Shown here: positions 33,016 through 44,673 of the stretch, in pieces
Layout: every line of letters begins with the position of its first letter
Position numbering within the stretch: position 1 is the stretch's first letter
Assembly: GCA_040754335.1 (NCBI GenBank)
Contig: JBFMCV010000003.1
Span: 483,356 to 547,355 of the forward strand
DNA from: Thermodesulfobacteriota bacterium
Lineage (GTDB): Bacteria; Desulfobacterota_D; UBA1144; Nemesobacterales; UBA2774
Reading direction: 5' to 3'
DNA: 64,000 nt
The notes under the pieces: generated by a model
The model's input: the letters and a program-made list of their open reading frames with translations, nothing else
What the model was told of the DNA's origin: nothing
The model's database searches: none
Translations under genes and position numbers: made by a program

Positions 33016-34236
33016 TTACCCCGCGGCGAGAGAGATTTTCTCTTCCCTGTCGTTGAGTATCGAAATTCCCGGAAGCTCGTCGCCGCCCAGGAATTCGAGA
33101 AGCGCGCCGCCGCCAGTGGAAATGTGAGTGATCTCGAGATCGAGGACCTCCGCCTCCCTTATGGCGGCTATAGTTTCTCCGCCCCCGACTACGGTAGTCG
33201 CCCCCCTCCACGTGGCGAGCGCCACGGACCTTGCGAGCTGAGTTGTGCCCGCCGAGAAATCGCCTATCTCGAAAACCCCCATTGGGCCGCTCCAGAAGAT
33301 AGAGCCCGTGCCCTTTATAAGATGGTTGTACTTGGCTGCGGTCTTGGGCCCGATGTCGTAGCCTTTAAGGTCGTCCGGTATCTCGCCGTCCACAACCATG
33401 CAGTTCTTCCTTCCTTCGAGATTCCCCGCGACGACATGGTCCACAGGGAGAAAAATCTTGTCGCCGTATTTATCGAGCGCTTCCTTCGCCCAGCCCACGA
33501 ACTCGTCCTCCACTATGGAGCTGCCGATGTTCACGCCCTTGGCCTTTAGGAACGTATAAGCGGCCCCGCCTCCTAGCAGCACCCTGTCAGCCTTCTCGAT
33601 GAGGCTCTTAAGCGCGTGAATCTTGTCCTTGATCTTGCTCCCGCCGACGATCACCAGGAACGGACGGTCCGGGTTCTCGCGGAGCCTCGTCAGGAACTTC
33701 AATTCCCTGCTGACCAGGAACCCCGCGACCCTGAGATCGAACATCGACGCCATTCCGTATGTGGAGGCGTGCTTCCTGTGCGACGTGCCGAACGCGTCGT
33801 TCACGTATATATCGGCGTATGAAGCGAGCTCTTTCGAAAACTCGGGGTCGTTGTCGGTCTCTTCCTTGTGGAACCGGAGGTTCTCGAGAAGCATCACCTC
33901 ACCGGGCTCGAGCGCGTCGAGCGCCTCCCTTACCTCGGGGCCTATGACCTTCCCCGTGAACTTGACAGACTTCCCGAGAAGCTCGGACAGCCTGGTTGCT
34001 ATGGGTTTTAACGACAGGTCGGCGATCGCTATCCCCTTGGGCCTCCCCAGGTGGGACCCGAGTATAACTTTCGCCTTTCTTTCGACGAGATAGTCTATGG
34101 TCGGTAAGGCTCTTCTTATCCTGTAATCCTCGCTAATCTTTCCGTCCCTAATCGGAACGTTGAAGTCCACCCGTACAAACACTCTCTTGCCGTGGAATAC
34201 GGAATCGGGAAGGTCGGATATAACGAGCTTGTCCAT
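33016..34236 (-). CDS. pgk: Phosphoglycerate kinase
   Basis: A 406-residue enzyme that makes ATP from 1,3-bisphosphoglycerate. It has the N-terminal VFVRVDFNVPIRDG, the SHLGRPKG substrate loop, ENLRFHKEE, and the nucleotide-side GGGETIAAI and STGGGALLEFLGG motifs. ATG 34236 overlaps the gap stop (TGATG), with GGAG about 10 bases upstream, so the two are translationally coupled. The gap-pgk order is standard; class I aldolase follows. Confidence 0.97.
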   Translation of the reverse strand: MDKLVISDLPDSVFHGKRVFVRVDFNVPIRDGKISEDYRIRRALPTIDYLVERKAKVILGSHLGRPKGIAIADLSLKPIATRLSELLGKSVKFTGKVIGPEVREALDALEPGEVMLLENLRFHKEETDNDPEFSKELASYADIYVNDAFGTSHRKHASTYGMASMFDLRVAGFLVSRELKFLTRLRENPDRPFLVIVGGSKIKDKIHALKSLIEKADRVLLGGGAAYTFLKAKGVNIGSSIVEDEFVGWAKEALDKYGDKIFLPVDHVVAGNLEGRKNCMVVDGEIPDDLKGYDIGPKTAAKYNHLIKGTGSIFWSGPMGVFEIGDFSAGTTQLARSVALATWRGATTVVGGGETIAAIREAEVLDLEITHISTGGGALLEFLGGDELPGISILNDREEKISLAAG

Positions 34237-35243
34237 CACATTTTTTCTCCTATGAATTCAAGCAGATCGACCACTCTCGACGAATAGCCGTACTCGTTGT
34301 CATACCAGCCGATGACTTTCACCAGATTGCCGTCGACGACCGACGTGAGCGCGGAATCGAATACCGCCGAATGCGGGTCGCCAATGAAATCCGAAGAGAC
34401 AAGCTCCTCGTCAGAATACCTGAGATAGCCTTTGAGCTCCCCTGAAGCCGCCTGCCTGAATTTCTCGTTCACCTCTTCGGGGCTAGTGTGCTTTTTGACT
34501 TCGCACGTGAAATCGACAACTGAAACGTCAGCTGTCGGGACTCTCATTGCGACCGCGCTCAGCTTGCCCTTTAACTCGGGGAATATAATCTGGATGGCCC
34601 GCCCGGCTCCGGTATCGGTCGGAATAATGGAGAGCGCCGCCGCCCTCGCCCTTCTCAAGTCTTTATGCGGGGCGTCGAGTATCCTCTGGTCGTTCGTATA
34701 GGAATGAATGGTCGTCATCTCGCCCCTTACGATGCCGAAGCTCTCGTGGAGCACCTTGACGATGAGCGCGAAGCAGTTAGTGGTGCATGACGCGTTAGAA
34801 ATGATATGGTGCTTTTCGTTGTCGTAACCCTGCTGGTTTGTACCGAGTACGGTCGTGAAATCGACCTCGCCCTTGGCGGGCGCAGTAATGACCACCTTCT
34901 TCACTGTTTTGCCGAGGTGGGCCGATGCCGCTTCCTTCGTCCTGAATACGCCGCTCGCCTCAGCCACTATGTCCGCCTTAACGTCTTCCCACGGGATATT
35001 CTTAGGGTCTTTTTCGGAAAACACCCTTATCGCTTTACCGTCGACGAGTATGTGGCCGTTCTCGGATTTGACCTCGCCCTTATAAGGGCCGAATATGGAA
35101 TCGTATTTGAAGAGATGGGCAAGCGTTTTGGAATCCGAGATATCGTTGATCCCCACAAACTCCAGATCCTTTCGTCCCACCCCTATGCGCAGGATGTGCC
35201 TGCCGATCCTCCCGAACCCGTTAATGCCGACCTTGATAGACAT
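34236..35243 (-). CDS. gap: Glyceraldehyde-3-phosphate dehydrogenase, type I
   Basis: A 335-residue NAD(P)-dependent dehydrogenase. The Rossmann start is KVGINGFGRIGRHILR, with ND at 33-34 (favouring NAD); the catalytic cysteine is C153 in NASCTTNC, and the histidine follows in IHSYTNDQ. The C-terminal WYDNEYGYSSRVVDL is typical. GGAGG lies 7 bases before the ATG. It is the first gene of the gap-pgk-fba group and has a good promoter at 35300-35328. argC is divergent. Confidence 0.97.
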   Translation of the reverse strand: MSIKVGINGFGRIGRHILRIGVGRKDLEFVGINDISDSKTLAHLFKYDSIFGPYKGEVKSENGHILVDGKAIRVFSEKDPKNIPWEDVKADIVAEASGVFRTKEAASAHLGKTVKKVVITAPAKGEVDFTTVLGTNQQGYDNEKHHIISNASCTTNCFALIVKVLHESFGIVRGEMTTIHSYTNDQRILDAPHKDLRRARAAALSIIPTDTGAGRAIQIIFPELKGKLSAVAMRVPTADVSVVDFTCEVKKHTSPEEVNEKFRQAASGELKGYLRYSDEELVSSDFIGDPHSAVFDSALTSVVDGNLVKVIGWYDNEYGYSSRVVDLLEFIGEKM

Positions 35244-35299
35244 CTAAAAACCCTCCGGAACTCCCGTTTTTTAGTACTATTAAAGAATAAAGCCTAAAG

Positions 35300-35328
35300 A
35301 AAGTACCCTTTCAAACAATTTGAGTCAA
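35300..35328 (-). promoter_or_regulatory. Candidate gap-pgk promoter
   Basis: On the minus strand TTGACT (35328-35323), a 17-bp spacer and TACTTT (35305-35300) make a reasonable sigma-70 promoter about 57 bases before the gap ATG. Confidence 0.5.
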
Positions 35329-35433
35329 GGTATGTGAGAGAGAGTTAAAACCCCATATAACTATACCATCGATAAAGGAAAATCTCCAAAAACTTGTATT
35401 TGACAATTTTACCGTTTATTTTCAATCCTTATC

Positions 35434-36471
35434 ATGAAAAAGAAAGCGGCGATACTGGGAGCGAGCGGCTACACGGGCGGCGACCTGCTCAGGTTCCTGC
35501 TCATGCACCCGCACGTGGAAATCGTTTATTTAACGGCTGATAAGCACTCAGGAAGGAATATTTCCGACGTATTTCCCCACCTTCGCGGGTTCCTCGACCT
35601 GAGACTCGAGCCCCTCGATCCAAGTGCGCTGCCGGAGGATATTGACGTCGTTTTTCTGGCCCTGCCCCACGGGGAATCAGCAAGAGTCGTCAAAGAACTC
35701 TATAAGAAGGACTTAAAAATTATAGACCTTGGGGCGGACTTCAGGCTGAGTCACGTAGGCTATAAGGAGTGGTACGGCGAGCACCCGTGCCCCGAGCTAA
35801 TAGAGGAAGCCGCGTACGGGCTTCCCGAGATCAACAGAGGCAAGGTAAAGAAGGCTAAATTAATAGCGAATCCGGGGTGTTATCCCACTTCCGCCATACT
35901 GGGGCTTGCGCCGCTACTCAAAGAAAAACTGATCGAGCCCGATACGATCGTGGTCGATTCCAAGTCGGGCGTATCGGGAGCCGGAAGGTCGCCCTCGCTC
36001 GACTACCACTTCTGCGAAGTGAACGAAGGGGTCAGGGCGTACAAGGTCGGGGAGCACAGGCATATGCCCGAGATCGAGGAAGTGCTCTCGATTTATTCCG
36101 GAAACGGCGTGCACGTATCGTTTACCCCGCACCTCATACCGATGGACAGGGGCATACTCTCGACCATATACGTAAAATTGAAGAAGAAAAGGACTACCGG
36201 ACAGCTCATAAGTCTCTACGAGGAGCATTACGGAGGGGAGAGGTTCATAAGGATATCACCCGAGAATGTCTATCCGTCAACGTCGCAGGTGAGAGGCTCC
36301 AATTTCTGCGATATAGGCATGAGGGCTGACGAGGGCAAAAAAACGGCGGTAATAGTCTCGGTCATAGACAATCTGGTCAAAGGCGCCTCCGGAGCAGCCG
36401 TTCAGAATATGAACGTCATGATGGGGTTCGAGGAATCGGCCGGGCTCGAGGTGCCGCCGGTATTCCCCTGA
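35434..36471 (+). CDS. argC: N-acetyl-gamma-glutamyl-phosphate reductase
   Basis: ArgC reduces N-acetylglutamyl phosphate to the semialdehyde in arginine synthesis. The 345-residue product has the NADP-binding start ILGASGYTGGDLLRFL, LSLPHGES-type segment FLALPHGESA, and the active cysteine in IANPGCYPTS (about residue 148). The C-terminal HRHMPEIEE and GSNFCDIG are family-typical. It stands alone between the divergent gap gene and the convergent cysteine desulfurase gene, 13 bases away. Confidence 0.97.
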   Translation: MKKKAAILGASGYTGGDLLRFLLMHPHVEIVYLTADKHSGRNISDVFPHLRGFLDLRLEPLDPSALPEDIDVVFLALPHGESARVVKELYKKDLKIIDLGADFRLSHVGYKEWYGEHPCPELIEEAAYGLPEINRGKVKKAKLIANPGCYPTSAILGLAPLLKEKLIEPDTIVVDSKSGVSGAGRSPSLDYHFCEVNEGVRAYKVGEHRHMPEIEEVLSIYSGNGVHVSFTPHLIPMDRGILSTIYVKLKKKRTTGQLISLYEEHYGGERFIRISPENVYPSTSQVRGSNFCDIGMRADEGKKTAVIVSVIDNLVKGASGAAVQNMNVMMGFEESAGLEVPPVFP

Positions 36472-36484
36472 GTATTCTGCGCTC

Positions 36485-37663
36485 TTAAATCGCCGCGGAA
36501 TTCCTGCCGCGGGTTTTTCTTATCCTCTCGACCGCTCTCGGGATAATTTCGGCCGCGCTCTCTATATCCTCTTCTCCCGTAAACCTTCCCAAGCTGAATC
36601 TCACCGATGACGCGGCTTCCGCCCGTGAGAGGCCCATCGCCGTGAGCACATGAGAGGGGTCTACCTTGCCTTCCGAGCACGCGGAGCCCGTCGATACCGC
36701 AACGCCTTCAAGGTCAAGCGCCATCGAGAGCGAATCGCCGCTCACGCCGTCTATAAACACATTTAGGGTATTCCAGAGAATCCTGTCTATATCGCCGTTC
36801 AGTTTCACGCCGCCTATAATAGACGAGAGCCTTTCCCAAAGCCCGTCCCTGAGCGGCTTTATCCTCATTTCATCTTCCTTCATCTCGCGGAGAGCGATTT
36901 GAGCGGCCATGCCCATGCCCGCAATTGCAGGCACGTTCTCCGTGCCCGAACGCGCGCCCCTTTCCTGTCCTCCGCCGTGTATAAGAGGGCGGAGCGGAAT
37001 CTTCTTATTAATTCCGTCCCTCACGTAAAGCGCGCCCGCGCCCTTGGGGCCGTAGAACTTGTGAGCGGATATGGTCAGGATATCGGCGGGAATCTGTTTC
37101 ACGTCTATATCTATCTTTCCCGCCGCCTGCACGGCGTCCGTATGGAATATAGCCCCCTTTTCTTTTACTATGCGGGCGACTTCATTGACGGGCATGACCG
37201 CTCCCGTTTCGTTGTTGGCGAATATGCATGATACCAATAACGTGTCGTCGGAAATGGAGTCGCTTAACTCGTCGAAGTCGATAATTCCGGAAGAGTCCAC
37301 GCCCAGATAAGTGACCCTGAACCCGTCACGCTCGAGGAACCTGAACGTCTCGAGCACCGACTCGTGCTCTACAGCCGTCGTAACGAGATGGCTCCCCTTT
37401 TCCTTTAAGCCGTAAGCCGCTCCCTTTATCGCGAAATTGTTGCTCTCGCTCCCGCCCGAAGTGAAGAATATCTCCCGCGGGCTCGCCCCTATAAGCCCTG
37501 CCAACTGCTCCCTCGCGCGGTCGAGCGCACCCTTCCCCTTCATGCCGAACGAATGAATGCTCGAAGGGTTCCCGAAGCCGTCCCCGAGATAGGGCATCAT
37601 CGCTTCAAGCACGCGCGGGTCGAGAGGTGTAGTAGCGTTGTAATCGAGATATATTTTTTTCAT
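36485..37663 (-). CDS. Cysteine desulfurase (NifS/IscS family)
   Basis: A 392-residue PLP enzyme that takes sulfur from cysteine for Fe-S clusters and thio-modifications. It has YLDYNATTPLDPRV, the PLP lysine in TISAHKFYGPKGAG (about residue 205), and the mobile-loop cysteine in STGSACSEGKVDPS. This short active-site loop is the IscS/NifS class. No iscU, iscR or mnmA is adjacent, so its partner pathway is open; it could serve as the general housekeeping enzyme. It follows the LysR gene on the same strand with a 52-base gap. Confidence 0.93.
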   Translation of the reverse strand: MKKIYLDYNATTPLDPRVLEAMMPYLGDGFGNPSSIHSFGMKGKGALDRAREQLAGLIGASPREIFFTSGGSESNNFAIKGAAYGLKEKGSHLVTTAVEHESVLETFRFLERDGFRVTYLGVDSSGIIDFDELSDSISDDTLLVSCIFANNETGAVMPVNEVARIVKEKGAIFHTDAVQAAGKIDIDVKQIPADILTISAHKFYGPKGAGALYVRDGINKKIPLRPLIHGGGQERGARSGTENVPAIAGMGMAAQIALREMKEDEMRIKPLRDGLWERLSSIIGGVKLNGDIDRILWNTLNVFIDGVSGDSLSMALDLEGVAVSTGSACSEGKVDPSHVLTAMGLSRAEAASSVRFSLGRFTGEEDIESAAEIIPRAVERIRKTRGRNSAAI

Positions 37664-37715
37664 CGCGCTCAGGACATTAAGTTTACATTAGAGCGGGATA
37701 ATTCGTAATTCGGAC

Positions 37716-38621
37716 TCACTGGGTTTGGGTGCCGAGAAGGCATTCATACTCGTCTTTTACGATCCGGATGAATTCCAAAGCGAGTTTCGAGGGCTTCCTG
37801 TCCCTGTGCCACGCCGCGACCACCGTACGCCTGGGGGACTGGCCCCTGATCGGCCTGTAAACGCACCTGTTGGAGGCATCCGTCATGACGAGCATCTTAG
37901 GCACGAGCGACACCCCGCTCCCGAAGGAGACGCAGTGCTGTATAGTCGACAGGTTCCACGTGCGGCAGACTATATCCGGGTTTATCTGCCTCTCGTAGCA
38001 GAAATTGTTTATCTGCTCGCCGAGGCAATGCTCCTCGTCGAGAGCGATGAACGGGATACCCTTCAGATCCTCAATCGTCACGTCCTCCGATCCCGCAAGC
38101 TCGTGAAATGGCGATATGGCGAGTATTAGGGGGTCTTCGAAAAGAGGCTCCGTCCTTATCAGTCTCTCTTCGATAGGGAGGCTCATCACGGCGAGCTCTA
38201 TCTCGAGCCCGATCAGGCTTTTGATCAGTCTTTCCGTGAGGTTTTCGTTTACTGAGATTTGGGCCCCGGGAAAGGATTCATGAAACCTTTTGAGGACGCC
38301 CGGAAGAATGTAAGGCGCAATCGTCGGTATAAGCCCTACGGAAAGCTGCCCCTTGCCCGAGCTTAGCTCCTCAGTAATCCCGGACTTTATGTCTCCCGCT
38401 TCCCTTAGTATGAGCCTCGCCCTCGGGAGGAGCGCCCTCCCCGCTTCAGTGAGAACGGTGTTTCTGCCGAGCCTTTCGAAGAGCTTCTGACCGAGCTCCT
38501 GCTCAAGCTTTTTTATCTGCTGGCTTAGAGAGGGCTGAGCGACAAAGCACATCCCGGCAGCCTTGCTGAAACCGCCCGTCTCCGCGACCGCGACAAAGTA
38601 TCTAAGCTGATGAAGCTCCAT
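37716..38621 (-). CDS. oxyR: LysR-type regulator, OxyR
   Basis: A 301-residue LysR regulator with an N-terminal helix-turn-helix (FSKAAGMCFVAQPSLSQQIKKLE split over residues 18-40). The redox pair typical of OxyR is present at exactly the E. coli numbering: C199 and C208 in EHCLGEQINNFC. A near-consensus OxyR site lies in the divergent promoter region next to katG. It should therefore sense hydrogen peroxide by disulfide formation and activate katG. Extra cysteines (C24, C219, C227 region) may modulate this. The assignment rests on the cysteines, the site and the target together. Confidence 0.9.
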   Translation of the reverse strand: MELHQLRYFVAVAETGGFSKAAGMCFVAQPSLSQQIKKLEQELGQKLFERLGRNTVLTEAGRALLPRARLILREAGDIKSGITEELSSGKGQLSVGLIPTIAPYILPGVLKRFHESFPGAQISVNENLTERLIKSLIGLEIELAVMSLPIEERLIRTEPLFEDPLILAISPFHELAGSEDVTIEDLKGIPFIALDEEHCLGEQINNFCYERQINPDIVCRTWNLSTIQHCVSFGSGVSLVPKMLVMTDASNRCVYRPIRGQSPRRTVVAAWHRDRKPSKLALEFIRIVKDEYECLLGTQTQ

Positions 38622-38667
38622 ATCGAGACGCCCTCACGCAAACTATACAGTCTGAGACTGAATATCC

Positions 38668-38704
38668 ATAGTCATTACCTATAGATATTATAGATAATTC
38701 ATAT
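38668..38704 (+). promoter_or_regulatory. OxyR binding site in the oxyR-katG divergent region
   Basis: Four tetrads with exact 7-bp spacing: ATAG (38668), CTAT (38679), ATAG (38690) and ATAT (38701). The OxyR consensus is ATAG-N7-CTAT-N7-ATAG-N7-CTAT, so 15 of 16 defined bases match. It ends directly at the katG -35 hexamer, the usual place for contact with RNA polymerase. Confidence 0.88.
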
Positions 38705-41027
<2,323 letters not shown>

Positions 41028-41104
41028 TTACGGAAGCGCCTTAACCTCAAATATGACGGTCGGCCGGAAATAATCGGTCTAACATGGTTTCGATAAATGA
41101 GTCG

Positions 41105-41149
41105 CGGTGATGAACCCTCTACCCGGGAGTGTTCATCACCGTTTTTTTT
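41105..41149 (+). terminator. Intrinsic terminator of katG
   Basis: CGGTGATGAAC (41105-41115) and GTTCATCACCG (41131-41141) form a perfect 11-bp stem with a 15-base loop, followed by eight T (41142-41149). It isolates katG from pheT. Confidence 0.92.
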
Positions 41150-41235
41150 GTCATATTTCAAATCCCTCCTCCTTTCAGTAAACCGGGCGACGCCGAACGA
41201 GCGGAAAATGCCGCAATTCAGAAATACGTAAAGTA

Positions 41236-41264
41236 TTGACCCGGCTCTAAGAATATGTAATTAT
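41236..41264 (+). promoter_or_regulatory. Candidate pheT-ihfA promoter
   Basis: TTGACC (41236-41241), a 17-bp spacer and AATTAT (41259-41264). It would give a 16-base leader with GGTGGG before ATG 41287. A promoter is needed here because katG ends at a terminator and pheS is not upstream. Confidence 0.4.
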
Positions 41265-41286
41265 TAAATTTTGGTGGGTCATACAT

Positions 41287-43698
41287 ATGATAATCACGGT
41301 TAACTGGCTGAGGGAATACGTCGACTTCGGGATCACTCCGGAAGAGCTTGCTGACAAGCTCACGATGGCGGGGCTCGAGGTGGAGTCGGTCGAGTACCGC
41401 GGGAAAGGTCTCGAGAACGTGGTCGTAGCGCAAATCCTCGGAATGAAGCCTCATCCCGATGCGACGAAGCTCTCCCTCTGCGATGTCACGGACGGAGAAC
41501 ACAGCTACGCCATAGTTTGCGGGGCGAACAACATGAAGCCCGGAGACAAGGTCGCGCTCGCAAAAATCGGCACCAGCCTCCCGCCCGGACCGAAATTCCC
41601 CGAAGGCATGACGATCAGGAAAGCCAAGATCAGGGGCGAAGTGTCGGAAGGGATGCTCTGCGCCGAGAACGAGCTCGGCCTGGGAGAAGAGAGCGACGGA
41701 ATAATGATCTTACCCGCCTCAGCGAAACCGGGAGCGAGACTTATAGACGAGATGGGACTTAACGACGTCGTATTCGGGATCAACGTCACGCCGAACCGCC
41801 CCGACTGTTTGAGCGTGGTCGGCATTGCGAGGGAGGCGGCCGCATTACTTGGAAAGGAATTAAAATACCCCGGCTTTGCCGTCACCGAATCGGGCGGCGA
41901 TATAAATCAGCTCGTGAAAGTGGAACTCCTCGACAGCCAAAAGTGCCCGAGATATTCCTGCCGGGTGATAATGAACGTGAAAATCGGCCCTTCTCCCGCG
42001 TGGCTCAAGTCGAGGCTCGAATCCTCGGGCGTGAGGTCGATAAACAACGTCGTTGACGTGACGAACTACGTGCTTCTGGAGCTAGGCCAGCCGCTCCACT
42101 CATTCGACTACGACCTAATCGAAGGGAAAAAAATAATCGTCAGGGCAGCGGGCGAAGGTGAGGTTTTAACGACCCTCGACGGAGTCGAGAGGAAGCTCAC
42201 GCCGGAAGACCTGCTCATATGCGACGGCAAACGGCCGGTCGCGCTTGCGGGCGTGATGGGCGGGGCGAACACGGAGGTGTCGGACGGCACGACGAACATT
42301 CTCCTCGAAAGCGCGTACTTCGACCCGACCACAGTAAGAAAAACGTCGAGAAAGACCGGGCTCAAGTCGGAATCCTCATACAGGTTCGAGAGGGGGGTAG
42401 ATCCGAACGGGGTGACGAAGGCGCTCGACAGGGCGGCCGAGCTAATCAGGGAATTGTCCGGAGGAGAAGCCGCAAAAGGCAGAATAGACGAATACCCGGT
42501 AAGAATAGAGCCAAGGACTGTAAGTCTTACTCTCAAGCGCGTCAATTCGATCCTCGGCACCGGCATCGACGCGGGGGAGATCAGGCGGATATCGGAAGGG
42601 CTCGGTTTCGAAAGTGCTGCGTCATCGAACGGGGAGATCGTATTCCGCATCCCCACGTGGAGGGTAGACGTCGCGAGGGAAATCGACCTGATCGAGGAAG
42701 TCGCTAGGCATCACGGCTACGGCGGCATTCCCAGCACGCTCCCGCCCGTAATAATGAAATCGGAGGGGGTAGACCCCGCTAAAAAAGTCGAGAGGAGGTT
42801 CAAGGAGATATTCGTCTCGGGAGGGTTCTCCGAAGCGATAAACTTCAGCTTCGAAGACTACGAGATACTCACGCTTTTCGGAAAGACCGAAGCGCTCAGG
42901 ATACTGAACCCGCTCTCGAGCGAGGGAGCCGTAATGAGGACGAGCCTGCTGCCCGGTCTCATAAGAAACTGCGTGCTCAACCTGAACAGGCAGGAGCAGA
43001 ACGTGAGACTGTTCGAAATCGGGAAAATATTCATACCGTCGGGGAAAGGCGAGCTCCCCGTAGAAATAACTAAATTGGCCGCGGCTGCAACCGGAAGAAG
43101 ACAGCCGGAACTCTGGGACAAGGAGGAATTCGACTTCTACGATTTTAAAAGCATGCTCGATAAGGGGTTCGACGCCCTGTCGATCTCGGGGATAGTCGAA
43201 TTCCGCCGGGCAACGGAAACCGGATTCCTCCACCCGGGCAAATCCGCAGCGATATCGGCCGGGGACAGCGAGTGCGGTTTTATAGGCGAGCTGCACCCGG
43301 ACCTGAGAGACAGGCTCGAAATCCCGAAAAGCCTCTATGTAATGGAACTCGATCTGGACAAGATAACCCTGAAATTCAGCGAAACGAAAAAAGCGTTCAC
43401 GCCGCTCCCCAGGTTCCCCTCCGTAAGAAGGGACATAGCGCTGATCGTCGACGAGGAAACGCCCGCGAGCAGTATTCTGGAAGAGATCAGGAGGCTAGAT
43501 TCAAAGCTTATCGAGGACGCCCTGGTGTTCGACGTGTTTACGGGAAGCCCGGTGGAAAAAGGAAAAAAAAGTGTCGCGGTTTCATTGCATCTGAGGGCTC
43601 ATGACAAGACCCTCACGGAGGAAGAAATAAATAAAGTACAGGATAAGACAATTAAAAAACTTCAATTGGCTCTCGGGGCCGATTTGCGTACAATATAA
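41287..43698 (+). CDS. pheT: Phenylalanyl-tRNA synthetase beta subunit
   Basis: An 803-residue PheT, normal bacterial length. It has the N-terminal tRNA-binding (EMAP-like) domain (about 40-150, VVAQILGMKPHPDATKLSLC in part), the B3/B4 editing region with FDYDLIEGK and GANTEVSDGT, the B5 domain (IPTWRVDVAREIDLIEE), and a C-terminal anticodon-binding FDX-ACB domain (LPRFPSVRRDIALIV). It works only with PheS as an alpha2beta2 enzyme, yet no pheS precedes it here; katG with its terminator occupies that position. It is followed after 24 bases by the IHF-alpha gene, the order seen in enterobacteria. Confidence 0.97.
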   Translation: MIITVNWLREYVDFGITPEELADKLTMAGLEVESVEYRGKGLENVVVAQILGMKPHPDATKLSLCDVTDGEHSYAIVCGANNMKPGDKVALAKIGTSLPPGPKFPEGMTIRKAKIRGEVSEGMLCAENELGLGEESDGIMILPASAKPGARLIDEMGLNDVVFGINVTPNRPDCLSVVGIAREAAALLGKELKYPGFAVTESGGDINQLVKVELLDSQKCPRYSCRVIMNVKIGPSPAWLKSRLESSGVRSINNVVDVTNYVLLELGQPLHSFDYDLIEGKKIIVRAAGEGEVLTTLDGVERKLTPEDLLICDGKRPVALAGVMGGANTEVSDGTTNILLESAYFDPTTVRKTSRKTGLKSESSYRFERGVDPNGVTKALDRAAELIRELSGGEAAKGRIDEYPVRIEPRTVSLTLKRVNSILGTGIDAGEIRRISEGLGFESAASSNGEIVFRIPTWRVDVAREIDLIEEVARHHGYGGIPSTLPPVIMKSEGVDPAKKVERRFKEIFVSGGFSEAINFSFEDYEILTLFGKTEALRILNPLSSEGAVMRTSLLPGLIRNCVLNLNRQEQNVRLFEIGKIFIPSGKGELPVEITKLAAAATGRRQPELWDKEEFDFYDFKSMLDKGFDALSISGIVEFRRATETGFLHPGKSAAISAGDSECGFIGELHPDLRDRLEIPKSLYVMELDLDKITLKFSETKKAFTPLPRFPSVRRDIALIVDEETPASSILEEIRRLDSKLIEDALVFDVFTGSPVEKGKKSVAVSLHLRAHDKTLTEEEINKVQDKTIKKLQLALGADLRTI

Positions 43699-43722
43699 TA
43701 AACAGGAGGGGTAAGAAACATC

Positions 43723-44007
43723 ATGACGAAAAAAGAACTCGCTGATGTTATACATACCAAGATCGGACTCTCCAAGAGGGAGTCTGCGGAAATAGTCGAG
43801 TTTTTCTTCGAGGTGGCAAAAGAGAAGCTAAGCAGGGGCGAGGGCATAAAGCTTCCCAGGTTCGGCAGCTTCCGCGTACAGAGCAGGAAAGCCAGGAAAG
43901 GAAGGAACCCCGCCACCGGCGAAACGATAGAGATCGCCGAGAGACGCGCTGTCGTATTCAAACCCAGCAGGTTTCTCCGCGACGCCATCGACAAGCAGAC
44001 AGCTTGA
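43723..44007 (+). CDS. ihfA: Integration host factor alpha-like protein
   Basis: A 94-residue HU/IHF family protein that bends DNA. It starts MTKKELADVIHTKIGLSKRES, has KLPRFGSFRVQSRKARKGRN and the arm proline region RNPATGE. GGAGG precedes the ATG. Position directly after pheT and the IHF-like spacing (GLSKRESAEIVEFFFE) favour IHF-alpha over HU. A second HU-type protein is at 7196. The DUF502 gene follows after 3 bases. Confidence 0.92.
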   Translation: MTKKELADVIHTKIGLSKRESAEIVEFFFEVAKEKLSRGEGIKLPRFGSFRVQSRKARKGRNPATGETIEIAERRAVVFKPSRFLRDAIDKQTA

Positions 44008-44010
44008 TGA

Positions 44011-44673
44011 ATGAGGCAGATCTATAGTTTCTTCAGGCAAAACATTATAGCCGGTATCCTTATCACCGTTCCGTTCGGGCTTACTCTATTCATCTTATAC
44101 ACGATCGGCAGATGGATTGTGGAGTTTGTGAACTCTGCACCCAAGCTGATAGGAGGATTGCTCGCCGACCTCCCCGGCATCGTTGAAGTAGTTACGTTTC
44201 TAATCAGTCTTATCGGCACCTTGCTGATAGTGCTCCTGATCGGCGCAATAGCGAGAAACATAGTCGGAGGGAAGCTAGTCAGCTTCGGGGAAGCTATCAT
44301 ATCGAAAATACCTTTAGCAAGGACCATATACCTCGCGACCAAACAGGTAATCGAGACTCTGTTTATAGGCACCGGCATGAAAAACCTGAAGAGGGTAGCC
44401 CTTTTTGAGTTTCCGAGAAAGGGCATATACTCGATCGGGTTCATAACCGGAACGCTCGAGCATGGGCAGCAGCAAAACCAGTCAGGCAAAAAACTCATTA
44501 GCGTCTTCGTCCCCACGACTCCTAATCCGACGAGCGGCTACTACATCATGCTTCCCGAAGAGGAAATAACCGAGCTTTCTATCTCCATAGAGGACGCTAT
44601 CAAGATAATAATGTCAGGCGGACTTGCGGCAAACATCATCGAAAATGCTCTCCCGGGTAAAAACAACAATTAA
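44011..44673 (+). CDS. DUF502 family membrane protein
   Basis: A 220-residue membrane protein with two N-terminal TM hairpin segments (about 12-34 and 60-85) and a soluble C-terminal domain. The blocks PLARTIYLATKQVIETLF and VFVPTTPNPTSGYYIMLPEEE identify the DUF502 family, which is found in many bacteria and plants (COV-like) and is of unknown biochemical function. It is packed between ihfA (3-base gap) and tilS (about 29-base overlap). Confidence 0.92.
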   Translation: MRQIYSFFRQNIIAGILITVPFGLTLFILYTIGRWIVEFVNSAPKLIGGLLADLPGIVEVVTFLISLIGTLLIVLLIGAIARNIVGGKLVSFGEAIISKIPLARTIYLATKQVIETLFIGTGMKNLKRVALFEFPRKGIYSIGFITGTLEHGQQQNQSGKKLISVFVPTTPNPTSGYYIMLPEEEITELSISIEDAIKIIMSGGLAANIIENALPGKNNN